Below, piece by piece: positions 41,465 to 50,508 of a stretch of DNA of 64,000 nucleotides (positions within the stretch are counted from its first letter, which is position 1; each line of letters opens with the position of its first letter). A program made the position numbers and the translations under genes. Origin of the DNA: Chryseobacterium herbae. Lineage in GTDB: Bacteria > Bacteroidota > Bacteroidia > Flavobacteriales > Weeksellaceae. The notes under the pieces were generated by a model. That model worked only from the letters and a program-made list of their open reading frames with translations, was not told where the DNA came from and did not search any database. The stretch covers positions 588,062 to 652,061 of the forward strand of contig NZ_JAOAMU010000003.1 in NCBI RefSeq assembly GCF_025154075.1, written 5' to 3'.

Positions 41465-43459
41465 ATGGCAGACGTTACAGAAGATGGTTATCATTTTGAC
41501 ATAAAAAAACTTTCTTTTATGGGAGTTTTAGTCTCTCTCGGAATTGTTTTCGGAGATATCGGGACATCACCGCTTTACGTAATGAAAGCGATTGTAAATG
41601 CAAGAGATGGCGGTAGTAATATGCCTTTCAACGAATACATAGAAGGAGCTCTTTCCTGTATTATTTGGACACTTACTCTTCAGACTACGATAAAGTACGT
41701 AATCATTGCTCTAAGGGCAGACAACAAAGGAGAAGGAGGTATTTTGGCTTTATTCTCATTAGTTAAAAACCTTAAAAAAGGATGGCTGTATCTTATTGCC
41801 ATCGTAGGAGCAGCAGCACTGGTTGCAGATGGAGTCATCACACCCTCGCTTACAGTAATGTCAGCTATCGAAGGTCTTGAAATATATAATCCTCATACCC
41901 CGGTTGTTCCTATTACTATCGGAATTCTGATTGTAATATTTGTGGTACAGCAATTTGGAACCAGCTTTATAGGGAAATTTTTTGGACCTGTAATGGTGGT
42001 TTGGTTCCTGGTTTTAGGTGGTTTGGGAGTAATGCATTTAAGTGAAAATTTCGAAATTCTGAGATCTTTCAATCCTTATTATGCGTACAAGCTTATTGTC
42101 AATTCTCCAAGCGCGATTGTTATTCTTGGTGCTGTTTTCCTTTGTACCACCGGAGCTGAGGCTCTTTATTCAGATTTAGGTCACTGCGGTGCTAAAAATA
42201 TTAGAGTAAGCTGGGGATTTGTTAAAGTGATGCTTATCTTAAATTATCTTGGACAGGGAGCTTGGCTTTTGACCAATCATGCTAAACCCGGATTTTCTGT
42301 GGTGAATCCATTCTTTGGAATCATGGAAGAGTGGATGATTGTACCAGGTGTAATTATGGCGACTGCAGCAGCAATTATTGCAAGTCAGGCCTTAATTACC
42401 GGTTCTTTTACCATTTTTTCTGAGGCGATGTCACTTAATTTATGGCCGAATCAAAAAATTGATTACCCTTCTGGAGTCAAAGGGCAAATGTATATCCCAA
42501 GAATCAATTGGGGACTTTTGATCTTATGTATTATTGTCGTACTTCATTTTAGAGAGTCTGGAAAAATGGAAGCCGCCTATGGATTGTCCATTACAGTAAC
42601 GATGTTGATGACAACAGTCCTGTTGGTTTTCTGGCTATTAAAACATAGAGTGAGCAAAGTATTAATCGTATTTTTCGCCTTAGTCTATATGGCGATTGAA
42701 CTAGGATTTTTCAGTGCCAATATCATCAAGTTCATGGAAGGTGGCTGGATTACAGTAGTGTTAGCCGGTTCTATTGGTATCTCTATGTACGCATGGTACA
42801 ATGGACGACTGATAAAAACAACATTTATCCAGTTTGTAAAAATAGAGAAATACGTATCGATCATAAAAGATATGAAGTTGGATGAAAGCATTCCAAAATA
42901 TGCAACCAACCTTGCTTACCTGAGCAGAGCTAAGAGAAATGATGAAGTAGAATCTAAAATTATCTATTCCATCATCAAAAAACAGCCGAAAAGAGCAGAT
43001 CATTATTTTATATTAAGCATTGTCAATCAGGAAGATCCGTATACCTTTAAATATACCGTAGACGAAATTCTGCCGGGAACTGTATACAAAGTTAATTTCC
43101 TTTTAGGATTTAAAGTAGACAGAAGAATCAATGATTATTTTAATATGGTACTAAAAGATCTTATGGCCGATGGAACCATTCCTTCAAGGAGCAGCCATCC
43201 GTCTCTGAGAGCCCATAATATTCCGCCGGATCTGAAGTATGTGATTATAGATAATACGTATATTAACGATATACTTTTAACTGTTAAACAGAAGATTGTA
43301 CTCAATATCTACAACTTTGTGAAGTACATCGGAAGCGATGATTTCAAGGCCTGGGGAGTATCCTCACACAACGTGGAAGTGGAGTCTGCGCCTATCACAG
43401 AACTTACGATTTATGACAACAAGATTGAGCAGTCTGGCTTCATCCGTCACAATTCCTAA
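41465..43459 (+). CDS. kup: Potassium uptake protein, KUP/HAK/KT family
   Basis: 664 residues: about twelve transmembrane helices and a C-terminal cytoplasmic tail of about 200 residues. The diagnostic string GIVFGDIGTSPLYVMKAI is near the start, with LRADNKGEGGILALFSLV and GAEALYSDLGHCG typical of Kup. It mediates K+/H+ symport across the inner membrane. A Fur-family gene and the OstA gene follow in the same direction; a separate promoter precedes the Fur gene. Confidence 0.95.
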   Translation: MADVTEDGYHFDIKKLSFMGVLVSLGIVFGDIGTSPLYVMKAIVNARDGGSNMPFNEYIEGALSCIIWTLTLQTTIKYVIIALRADNKGEGGILALFSLVKNLKKGWLYLIAIVGAAALVADGVITPSLTVMSAIEGLEIYNPHTPVVPITIGILIVIFVVQQFGTSFIGKFFGPVMVVWFLVLGGLGVMHLSENFEILRSFNPYYAYKLIVNSPSAIVILGAVFLCTTGAEALYSDLGHCGAKNIRVSWGFVKVMLILNYLGQGAWLLTNHAKPGFSVVNPFFGIMEEWMIVPGVIMATAAAIIASQALITGSFTIFSEAMSLNLWPNQKIDYPSGVKGQMYIPRINWGLLILCIIVVLHFRESGKMEAAYGLSITVTMLMTTVLLVFWLLKHRVSKVLIVFFALVYMAIELGFFSANIIKFMEGGWITVVLAGSIGISMYAWYNGRLIKTTFIQFVKIEKYVSIIKDMKLDESIPKYATNLAYLSRAKRNDEVESKIIYSIIKKQPKRADHYFILSIVNQEDPYTFKYTVDEILPGTVYKVNFLLGFKVDRRINDYFNMVLKDLMADGTIPSRSSHPSLRAHNIPPDLKYVIIDNTYINDILLTVKQKIVLNIYNFVKYIGSDDFKAWGVSSHNVEVESAPITELTIYDNKIEQSGFIRHNS

Positions 43460-43503
43460 AAGTCCGCGCACCAAAGTATAAGGTCTATTTAAATAAAAAT
43501 CAA

Positions 43504-43511
43504 TAAATTTG
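43504..43511 (+). promoter_or_regulatory. fur-family gene -7 element TAAATTTG
   Basis: Consensus element 15 nt upstream of the ATG at 43527. Confidence 0.6.
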
Positions 43512-43526
43512 TAGATAATTTTTTTG

Positions 43527-44000
43527 ATGGATACAATACAAAAAGAAAAAAATATTGCCTTGATCAAGGATGTTTTAAGAAATTACCTGCTAGAAAAGGG
43601 TTTCAGAAACACGCCTGAACGATATACGATATTAGAAGAGATTTATAATATGGATCATCACTTCAATGTGGATGATCTCTATCTCCTGATGATGCAGAAG
43701 AAATATCATGTTTCAAAAGCAACCATTTACAACACTATTGAAATTTTCCTTGATGCAGGATTGATCCGTAAGCATCAGTTTGGAGAAAAAACACTGACCT
43801 CTTCATCTTATGAGAAGTCTTATTTTGACAAACAGCATGACCATTTGGTGATCTACAAAAAAGGCTCTGATAAAGAAATTGAAGAAATCATCGAATTCTG
43901 CGATCCAAGAATCCAGGGAATTAAAGAAGCAATTGAAGAAGCATTTGGCGTAAATATTGATTCGCATTCGCTGTATTTCTATGGTACCAAGAATGATTAA
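43527..44000 (+). CDS. Fur family transcriptional regulator
   Basis: 157 residues. The winged helix is GFRNTPERYTILEEIYNMDHHFNVDDLYLLMMQKKYHVSKATIYNTIEIFLDAGLIRKH, and the dimerisation/metal region contains KQHDHLVIYKKGSDKEIEEIIEFCDPRIQGI. The usual C-x-x-C structural zinc motifs are missing, so it is a Cys-poor Fur subgroup. It is preceded by a consensus promoter and followed after 3 bp by the OstA-like gene, so both are expressed together. Iron, zinc and peroxide specificity cannot be told from sequence. Confidence 0.9.
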   Translation: MDTIQKEKNIALIKDVLRNYLLEKGFRNTPERYTILEEIYNMDHHFNVDDLYLLMMQKKYHVSKATIYNTIEIFLDAGLIRKHQFGEKTLTSSSYEKSYFDKQHDHLVIYKKGSDKEIEEIIEFCDPRIQGIKEAIEEAFGVNIDSHSLYFYGTKND

Positions 44001-44003
44001 TCA

Positions 44004-45737
44004 ATGAGAATAATCCTTTTTCTGTTAATTTTTATTTCTGCGTTCAGCTCCGCACAGGACAATAAAACCACGCAGATGGATCCTTATATTCAAAATAAAG
44101 GGAAACCTTTACCGGCTGTACGGCCTGAAGATAAGGTGAAAATCATCCATGCCGATGAATTTAAAAAAGACACTAAATACGAGGGAAACCAATACATGGT
44201 AGGTCATGTTCAGATAGAGCATCAGGGATCTATTCTCTATGCCGATGAGGTTATTCTTTATAACGATCAAAGTCTTGTAAAAGCCATTGGTAATGCAAAA
44301 CTGCAGAACGCAGACGGCTCCGTAATTACTGCCCATGAAATGGAGTACAACGGCGTTACCCAGAAAGGGGTAGCCAAGAAAGACGTTGTTCTTACCGATC
44401 CCAAACAGACCATTAAAACAGATATTCTTTATTACGACAGGCTTGCCAATCAGGCCTACTTCAATACAGGAGGAACGATCAGTGACGCGCAAAACGTGAT
44501 GTACACGAAATCGGCGACCTATTTTCTCAATACCAAAATGATTGATTTTGTCGGGAACGTAAAAATAGACAGTCCGGATTATATCATTGAAGGTCCCAAT
44601 ATCAAACAGAACCAGAATACAAAGGTGGCTGAGTTCTTTGGACCCACAACAATCACGAACCGAGCCAATCCTAAAAACAGAATCTATACCGAAAGAGGAA
44701 CCTACAGAATGGAGACCAAGGAAGCTTTCCTTAACAAAAACTCCAAGATCTTCTATAACGACAAAATCCTGACCGGTGATGATATGTATTTTAATAATAT
44801 CACAGGTTTCGGTAAAGCTACCGGAAACGTTACCCTGGACGACCCCAAGGAAAAAAGATATATGAAAGGAGGCTATGGAGAAATTTTCCAAAAGAAAGAT
44901 TCAGCCATGATGACCAAAGGTCCTTATGCTGTGAAGATCATGGAAAAAGACTCTATTTATTTTGCCGCAGAAAAAATACTTTCTTACCAGCGACCGGATT
45001 CAGCAGATATTACCATTAAGAAAAGCTTTTTGAGAGCCTACAAAAAAGGACGTATCTTTAAATCCAATGCGCAGGGAAGAGCAGATTCCATCGCCTTCAA
45101 TGAAACAGACGGGATCATGCATATGTATACCAACCCAATTCTTTGGAGCGGTGAAAAACAGGTAACTGGAGATAAAGTAGAAGCTTATTTCAATACGAAA
45201 ACCGAGAACATAGATTCACTTAAAGTAATAGGAAATGCTTTTGCGATAAGCAAAGTGGATTCATTGAACCTTAAAGATGAATTCAACCAGGTGAAAGGAA
45301 AATTCATGACGGTTTACTATCAGAATAATGAAATCAAAGAAGCCAGAGTGGTTGGGAATGCCCAATCCATCACTTACGTAGATGATGTAGATCAGGAGAC
45401 CAAAAAACCAATGAGAATAGGGATTACACTTTCTACCTGTGGAATCATCGGAGCGTTATTTGAAGAGACCGGACTACAGATTATATCATGCAGCATTGGG
45501 GCCAATTCAGATACCTATCCTATGAGTATGATAGAACCGGACAGAAGAAAGTTTTCCGATTTCAACTGGAATACCAAAGACCGGATCAGAAAATGGCAGG
45601 ATATCCTGGTAGACAGTCCTAATTACGAAGAAATTAAATACACTTCTGATAATGAGCTGTTTGACAAAGCTCAGGAGGCCGTAGATAAAGAAAGAGCCAA
45701 AGAAGAAGCTAAAAAACCTAAACGGGTTCGAAAATAA
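44004..45737 (+). CDS. OstA-like protein (LptA-related LPS transport)
   Basis: 577 residues with signal peptide (MRIILFLLIFISAFSSAQ). Several successive OstA/LptA-type beta-jellyroll repeats are recognisable (VKIIHADEFKKD, GSILYADEVILYND, AKLQNADGSVITAHEMEYNG, IIEGPNIKQNQNTKVAEFFG), i.e. a periplasmic LPS bridge about three times longer than E. coli LptA, as usual in Bacteroidetes. The C-terminus is Lys/Glu-rich. In many relatives an aminotransferase follows directly; here a three-gene cassette intervenes. Terminator follows. Confidence 0.88.
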   Translation: MRIILFLLIFISAFSSAQDNKTTQMDPYIQNKGKPLPAVRPEDKVKIIHADEFKKDTKYEGNQYMVGHVQIEHQGSILYADEVILYNDQSLVKAIGNAKLQNADGSVITAHEMEYNGVTQKGVAKKDVVLTDPKQTIKTDILYYDRLANQAYFNTGGTISDAQNVMYTKSATYFLNTKMIDFVGNVKIDSPDYIIEGPNIKQNQNTKVAEFFGPTTITNRANPKNRIYTERGTYRMETKEAFLNKNSKIFYNDKILTGDDMYFNNITGFGKATGNVTLDDPKEKRYMKGGYGEIFQKKDSAMMTKGPYAVKIMEKDSIYFAAEKILSYQRPDSADITIKKSFLRAYKKGRIFKSNAQGRADSIAFNETDGIMHMYTNPILWSGEKQVTGDKVEAYFNTKTENIDSLKVIGNAFAISKVDSLNLKDEFNQVKGKFMTVYYQNNEIKEARVVGNAQSITYVDDVDQETKKPMRIGITLSTCGIIGALFEETGLQIISCSIGANSDTYPMSMIEPDRRKFSDFNWNTKDRIRKWQDILVDSPNYEEIKYTSDNELFDKAQEAVDKERAKEEAKKPKRVRK

Positions 45738-45763
45738 AAATATAATTTTCAACGAAAAGAATG

Positions 45764-45794
45764 AATCACCACTTTTTATTAAAAAGTGGTGATT
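45764..45794 (+). terminator. Terminator after OstA-like gene
   Basis: Perfect 14-bp stem AATCACCACTTTTT/AAAAAGTGGTGATT with a 3-nt loop. Confidence 0.87.
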
Positions 45795-46009
45795 TATTTT
45801 GGGCTTAAACTCCTCTCAATTTTGAAATCTACTAAAATAATAGACTTTTATTTTGATGATAAGCTTTTTGCTCAGTCGCAGAATGACCCTTAAAATCTAC
45901 GTTTTTTATTCTTTCATTTTTATTTAACATTAATTTTCCACGAAGATTGGTCTTTAAATAATAATATTTTATACATTTAATACACCTAGAATGATAAAAA
46001 AATTTAAAA

Positions 46010-46933
46010 ATGAAAATCAACTATTTCCTCTTGGTCCCTATACTTTGCTTTATAGGGATTAACGCACAGGTTGGGATTGCAAAAGCACCCGGCTTTCAAC
46101 CTGACGAAAGAACACTTCTTCATGTAAAACAAGACAACAACGCGGCGCGGATGCCCAGGTCCAACACAGCAGCAGTTCTGCCAACTTCTGCTACGGGTAC
46201 CACTGGAAACGGGACTCAAAGTTCCATTATCTTCAACAGAGAAACCGGAAGTATGGTACAGAACGACGGAACAACCTGGAAAATATCAGATCCCATCGTG
46301 ACAACTTTGAAGAACAACAAGATGGCACGTTTTATAAGAAGCGCTGCCATCACTGCAGATTGCGGAACCTGCGGATTGGGATGTGGAGGTGTCAACCGGC
46401 TTTGTCCACAGGCCGGAGGAGCAATAGATGTTCCTTTTACAAGTACCAGCCCAAGTTATAATGATATGACAGCAGATGTCTCGCTCGCCGCTGCTACCAG
46501 TAATATCATTAATATCAAAACAAAAGGACTGTATAAAATCTCCTTTAAAAGTGGCGCGATTGATGTGAAGACACCGGCTCTCTGTGTAGGCGTAACCATT
46601 AATCTATACTCAAAGGTTGATCTGGAAACCAGTACAGCAGCAGCTCCCACTACCTGGAGACCTATTACCAACAATTCGACAAGCTCTACCAGCGGAGCAC
46701 TATCCTTAGGAAGCTTATCACCGGGATCTATTGATGTAGGACAGTCATTGGTTCTTACGTATATAGGCAGTTTTGATGCAGGTGATAATTTACGCCTTAG
46801 GTTTTATGGAAACCAGAACATTGGAACAGGGGTTTGTACCGGTATTATTGGAGGGAATGTATTGTCTTTTTCAATGAATACCACAGGAAATGCAGTGTCA
46901 GAAATTATTGTCGAAAAAATAAATATGCAATAA
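46010..46933 (+). CDS. Secreted C1q/TNF-like protein 1 of cassette
   Basis: 307 residues, signal peptide ending GINAQ. A short mature head (VGIAKAPGFQPDERTLLHVK) is followed by a low-complexity Thr/Ser linker, the turn SSIIFNRETGSMVQNDGTTWKI and a unique Cys cluster (CGTCGLGCGGVNRLCP). The last 130 residues (KGLYKISFKSG, INLYSKVDLET, SIDVGQSLVLTYIGSFDAGDNLRLRFYG, SEIIVEKINMQ) alternate like a C1q/TNF jelly roll. No T9SS tail is seen. First gene of three, with 1 bp to the next ORF. Role likely surface or extracellular binding; unproven. Confidence 0.75.
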   Translation: MKINYFLLVPILCFIGINAQVGIAKAPGFQPDERTLLHVKQDNNAARMPRSNTAAVLPTSATGTTGNGTQSSIIFNRETGSMVQNDGTTWKISDPIVTTLKNNKMARFIRSAAITADCGTCGLGCGGVNRLCPQAGGAIDVPFTSTSPSYNDMTADVSLAAATSNIINIKTKGLYKISFKSGAIDVKTPALCVGVTINLYSKVDLETSTAAAPTTWRPITNNSTSSTSGALSLGSLSPGSIDVGQSLVLTYIGSFDAGDNLRLRFYGNQNIGTGVCTGIIGGNVLSFSMNTTGNAVSEIIVEKINMQ

Positions 46934-46934
46934 G

Positions 46935-47762
46935 ATGAAAAAGATCATATTAATTGTAGTGCTTTTATTTCAATATGGCTTAAACGCACAGGTAGTGATT
47001 GGTGACAACATTGCCAGCAATCAGAATATACTCAAAGTAAAAGATGGAACAAAAGGAGTAATCCTTCCATATTCTACGACCTTTACTGCTTTTCCCAAGT
47101 ATGACGCTGCATCATCAGATCTCTTTAGTGATTATCCCAATCTTGTAGGAGGTCTTATCTACAATAAAGCGGATGACCAATATTATAAATATGACGGTTT
47201 TGCCTGGAATCCAGCAAGACAGATACAGGGAATTTTTCAGCCTAAAGGTTCAAGACTGGGCATTTCTTCAGGAATTACCATCCCTTGTTTAGCTTTTGGC
47301 CTTGGAATATGTCTTTCTCTGGGCGCTCCGGTTTATCTTGCACCGGACAATAAAAGCCAGGTGCTTGTGGATAATTTACTTCTGAAAAATGCAAGCTCAG
47401 TGACCGTGAAACAAAACGGAATGTACGATATAGCAGCCGCTCTTGGTTTTACAGGAGGCAGTGTGGGCGCTCAATTGGGAGTTACCGAATTTAAATTAAC
47501 ATTACAGGTGAAATACACGCCGGCTTCAGACTGGGAAACCATCATTACCAAGACGAACTACTCTCTGATATTTATCATCGATACCCAGGGAAGTAAAACA
47601 TCCAGTTTTGCACAAACCGTATCCTTGCCTGCAGGTGCTGAGCTGAGAGTTGTTCCTACGATAACAACGGTTGGAGGTTCAGGAGGATCTCTGTCTGCTT
47701 ATGGGACAGATAGCAATTCTATAAATTCATATATCGGAGCACGTTTAATTAAAGCCTACTAA
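46935..47762 (+). CDS. Secreted C1q/TNF-like protein 2 of cassette
   Basis: 275 residues, signal peptide ending GLNAQ. It repeats the layout of its neighbour: QVVIGDNIASNQNILKVKDGTKGV, then GGLIYNKADDQYYKYDGFAWNPAR, a Gly/Cys stretch, and a beta domain (NGMYDIAAALGFTGG, LTLQVKYTPASDWETII, SLPAGAELRVVPTITTV, YIGARLIKAY). The three proteins share fold and domain order, not close sequence identity. It is translationally linked to the genes on either side (1 and 2 bp). Confidence 0.75.
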   Translation: MKKIILIVVLLFQYGLNAQVVIGDNIASNQNILKVKDGTKGVILPYSTTFTAFPKYDAASSDLFSDYPNLVGGLIYNKADDQYYKYDGFAWNPARQIQGIFQPKGSRLGISSGITIPCLAFGLGICLSLGAPVYLAPDNKSQVLVDNLLLKNASSVTVKQNGMYDIAAALGFTGGSVGAQLGVTEFKLTLQVKYTPASDWETIITKTNYSLIFIIDTQGSKTSSFAQTVSLPAGAELRVVPTITTVGGSGGSLSAYGTDSNSINSYIGARLIKAY

Positions 47763-47764
47763 CA

Positions 47765-48541
47765 ATGAAAAAATATATATTCTGCCTGTTCATGTTTTCA
47801 TTAGCTATGTACAGCGCACAAGTCAATTTTACCAATATACCCAATCCTGATTCCAATGCGAATGGTAATGATCAGGTGATGATGTATATCACCAATACAA
47901 GTGAAGCGACAGGAGTCAAAGGTTTTGGCTTACCTGCTGTCGAAACCCCTACAGATTTGCCTAACACGGGCGTAAATGCACCCGCAACCAGAATAGAAGC
48001 ATTACGCGGAATGCTCCTGTTTGTAAAAAGTACAGGCGAGGTAATGGTTTTTGACGGGCTTGTTTGGAGCAAAGCTTTTGAAATAGAATCTGATAACATT
48101 TCCAGATTTGCAATAAATCCGGTCAACACCAGTTCAGGTTCTGTGATGCTTCCCATAAATTCTTTGATTGATAAGCCTAATTTTTTAGCGGACCCGTTAA
48201 AGCTTAAAACCAATACAGCAACAACCGGTGCAGATCTGAACAGACTTTATATCCGTCAGAGCGGATTATACAGAGTGAATGTGAACCTTAATTTTACAGG
48301 AGCAGCCGGGGCATTTAGCAGCAGATTAGGAGCAAGCTTATATGTCAACGATGCCAAGAGATTTCAGCTTTTGGAAAATACAGTGAATTTCGATGGTACA
48401 ATTCGGAAAATCAGCTTAGATTTCTCAGTGTATATCGTTCAGGGACAGTACATCACCCTGGAAGCGATTTCGGAACTTGGAGGTACAACTGCCTATAACG
48501 TGATTAGTAACAGCTTTGTTACGGTGGAAAAAGTACTTTAA
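47765..48541 (+). CDS. Secreted C1q/TNF-like protein 3 of cassette
   Basis: 258 residues, signal peptide ending YSAQ. The head carries ALRGMLLFVKSTGEVMVFDGLVWSKAFE, matching the 'YDG-x-x-W' turn of the second protein. The C-terminal domain is the clearest C1q-like part: SGLYRVNVNLNFTGAAGAFSSRLGASLYVNDAKRF, then IRKISLDFSVYIVQGQYITLEAIS and SFVTVEKV. C1q-like domains form trimers, so the three products could assemble homo- or heterotrimers on the cell surface. Ends with a terminator. Confidence 0.75.
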   Translation: MKKYIFCLFMFSLAMYSAQVNFTNIPNPDSNANGNDQVMMYITNTSEATGVKGFGLPAVETPTDLPNTGVNAPATRIEALRGMLLFVKSTGEVMVFDGLVWSKAFEIESDNISRFAINPVNTSSGSVMLPINSLIDKPNFLADPLKLKTNTATTGADLNRLYIRQSGLYRVNVNLNFTGAAGAFSSRLGASLYVNDAKRFQLLENTVNFDGTIRKISLDFSVYIVQGQYITLEAISELGGTTAYNVISNSFVTVEKVL

Positions 48542-48577
48542 ATCAACCTTCAACTTTTTATTATTTATATTAAATTG

Positions 48578-48608
48578 CCCTTGAGATCATCAGGGGTGAT
48601 TTTTTTTA
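48578..48608 (+). terminator. Terminator closing the C1q-like cassette
   Basis: CCCTTGA/TCAGGGG stem (one G.U), 5-nt loop, then T8. Confidence 0.75.
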
Positions 48609-48646
48609 TTCCCGGCAGATAATTTCTGCATGTGCTGAATCTTTTT

Positions 48647-48654
48647 TAGCTTTG
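48647..48654 (+). promoter_or_regulatory. -7 element TAGCTTTG for aminotransferase
   Basis: Consensus element 18 nt before ATG 48673. It overlaps an in-frame TTG at 48652, which is therefore not the start. Confidence 0.6.
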
Positions 48655-48672
48655 CTGAAAATTTTCGCAATA

Positions 48673-49854
48673 ATGGAGATGCACAAGGACTTTTTTATAT
48701 ATCAGGCACAGACCACAAAATTTGCAGCAGGTTTTGAAGTTGAAAAAGCAGAAGGAAGCTATATCTACGGAACAGATGGAAAAAGATATCTGGATTTTGT
48801 AGCCGGGGTTTCTGCCAATACTTTGGGACACTCACATCCTAAGGTGGTGAATGCCATCAAAGAACAGGCAGACAAATACCTGCACGTCATGGTGTACGGA
48901 GAATATGCACAGGAAAAACCCATCGCTTTATGTAAACTTCTTGCGGAAGCTACTCCTGATCCTTTGGAAATCACTTATCTGGTGAACAGTGGAGCGGAAG
49001 CGATTGACGGAAGTCTGAAACTGGCCAAACGATACACAGGAAGAGAAGAGATTGTTTCCTTTAAAAACTCATACCACGGCAATACGCACGGGGCTTTGAG
49101 CGTATCAGGAAATGAAACCCATAAAAGAGAATTCCGCCCATTATTGCCAATGGTCAGCTTTATTGAATTCAATAATGAAAATGATCTTCATCAGATTACT
49201 GAAAAAACAGCGTGCGTGATTCTGGAAACCATTCAGGGAGCAGCTGGATTTTTAGTTCCGGAAGGGGATTATCTGATTAAACTGAAAAAAAGATGTGAAA
49301 AAGTAGGAGCACTTCTTATCCTGGATGAGATCCAGCCTGGATTCGGAAGAACCGGGAAATTATTCTCTTTCGAACATTTCGGAATTGTTCCGGATATTCT
49401 TGTCATGGGCAAAGGAATGGGAGGCGGAGTGCCGGTAGGTGCTTTTATGAGTTCCAGAGAAATTATGGAAACATTGTCACATTCCCCTAAATTAGGACAT
49501 ATCACAACGTTTGGAGGAAACCCTTTGATTGCAGCAGCTAGTCATGCTACATTGAAAGAAGTTCTGGAAAGCGGACTGATGGAAGAGACAAAGGAAAAAG
49601 AAAAACTGTTCAGAGAACTTCTGGTTCATCCGAAGATTAAAAACATCAACGGAATGGGGCTTATGCTTGCCGTTAATTTAGGAACACCTGAGTACACCCT
49701 TGACGTAGCCAAAAAATGCATGGAAAAGGGCCTTATTGTCTTCTGGCAGCTCTATAGAAATGAGTATATGAGAATCTCTCCACCGCTTACGATTTCTTCA
49801 GAAGAAATCAGACAGGGATGTCAGATCATTCTGGATGTTCTAAACGAAGATTAA
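48673..49854 (+). CDS. Class III aminotransferase (acetylornithine/aspartate aminotransferase family)
   Basis: 393 residues, PLP-dependent, cytoplasmic. Recognisable segments: VNSGAEAIDGSLKLAKRYTG, SFKNSYHGNTHGALS, LLILDEIQPGFGRTGKLFSFEHFGIVPDIL and MGKGMGGGVPVG, whose Lys binds PLP. It resembles ArgD/4-aminobutyrate aminotransferases; the substrate is not fixed. In other flavobacteria I expect it directly after OstA, so the preceding C1q cassette looks inserted. Own promoter and terminator. Start at ATG 48673, or 48679 two codons later. Confidence 0.9.
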   Translation: MEMHKDFFIYQAQTTKFAAGFEVEKAEGSYIYGTDGKRYLDFVAGVSANTLGHSHPKVVNAIKEQADKYLHVMVYGEYAQEKPIALCKLLAEATPDPLEITYLVNSGAEAIDGSLKLAKRYTGREEIVSFKNSYHGNTHGALSVSGNETHKREFRPLLPMVSFIEFNNENDLHQITEKTACVILETIQGAAGFLVPEGDYLIKLKKRCEKVGALLILDEIQPGFGRTGKLFSFEHFGIVPDILVMGKGMGGGVPVGAFMSSREIMETLSHSPKLGHITTFGGNPLIAAASHATLKEVLESGLMEETKEKEKLFRELLVHPKIKNINGMGLMLAVNLGTPEYTLDVAKKCMEKGLIVFWQLYRNEYMRISPPLTISSEEIRQGCQIILDVLNED

Positions 49855-49863
49855 ATGATACAG

Positions 49864-49889
49864 TCTCTCTACTCCGGAGAGATTTTTTT
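49864..49889 (+). terminator. Terminator after aminotransferase
   Basis: TCTCTC/GAGAGA stem, 7-nt loop, then T7. Confidence 0.75.
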
Positions 49890-50044
49890 ATGCACTACAT
49901 GGTATTTTTTCTGCTGAAAATCATATTCGGCAGAGTTTTAAAACCAGTGATAAATATCATGAAGATTCTTTAAAAAAGTAATTGCTTTTTTGTGTAATAA
50001 AAAAATTAATTTATATATTGCGGGACGATAAAAACAAAGATTAT

Positions 50045-50431
50045 ATGGCGAAACATAAAGTCCATTACGAATTTCCAATGCATTGTTTATCAGAGATTTT
50101 ATACGAATATCTGGCAACGGCTGAGGGGCTATCTGAATGGTTTGCGGATGAGGTTACAGAGAAAGGCGATGATTTCTTTTTTAGCTGGGGCGGAGGACCT
50201 GCCGAAAAGGCCACTTTGATTAGATATAAGCCGGAAGGTTTCGTACGTTTCAGATGGGAAGAAGATGAGGGGACTAAAAATTTCTTTGAAATGACTATCA
50301 CAATAGACGATATTACAGAAGATCTGGCTCTGAATATTACAGATTTCTGCGAAGAAGGTTCTGAAGAAGAGAATGCATTGTACTGGGAAAACCTGATAGA
50401 AAACCTTAGAATAAAATTAGGTGCGGCATAA
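50045..50431 (+). CDS. START-like/SRPBCC domain protein
   Basis: About 128 residues, cytoplasmic. HYEFPMHCLSEILYEYLATAEGLSEWFADEV and FFSWGGGPAEKATLIRYKPEGFVRFRWEEDEG are those of the AHSA1/START-like helix-grip family that forms a hydrophobic ligand pocket. I start at ATG 50045; an earlier in-frame ATG at 49982 has an implausible extension. The ligand is unknown. A strong hairpin terminator separates it from the class IV aminotransferase-like gene. Confidence 0.87.
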   Translation: MAKHKVHYEFPMHCLSEILYEYLATAEGLSEWFADEVTEKGDDFFFSWGGGPAEKATLIRYKPEGFVRFRWEEDEGTKNFFEMTITIDDITEDLALNITDFCEEGSEEENALYWENLIENLRIKLGAA

Positions 50432-50458
50432 GCCGGACGCTATTAAATGGTAAAACTG

Positions 50459-50487
50459 ATGAACGATTTATCGTTCATTATTTTTTT
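50459..50487 (+). terminator. Terminator after START-like gene
   Basis: ATGAACGAT/ATCGTTCAT stem with a 2-nt loop, then TATTTTTTT. Confidence 0.75.
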
Positions 50488-50508
50488 ATAAATAAATCAC
50501 ATCAAAAA

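Noticed and set aside
44109..44891. 260-aa minus-strand frame within the OstA-like gene
   Set aside because: Shadow of a well-supported coding region; no family resemblance and no promoter.
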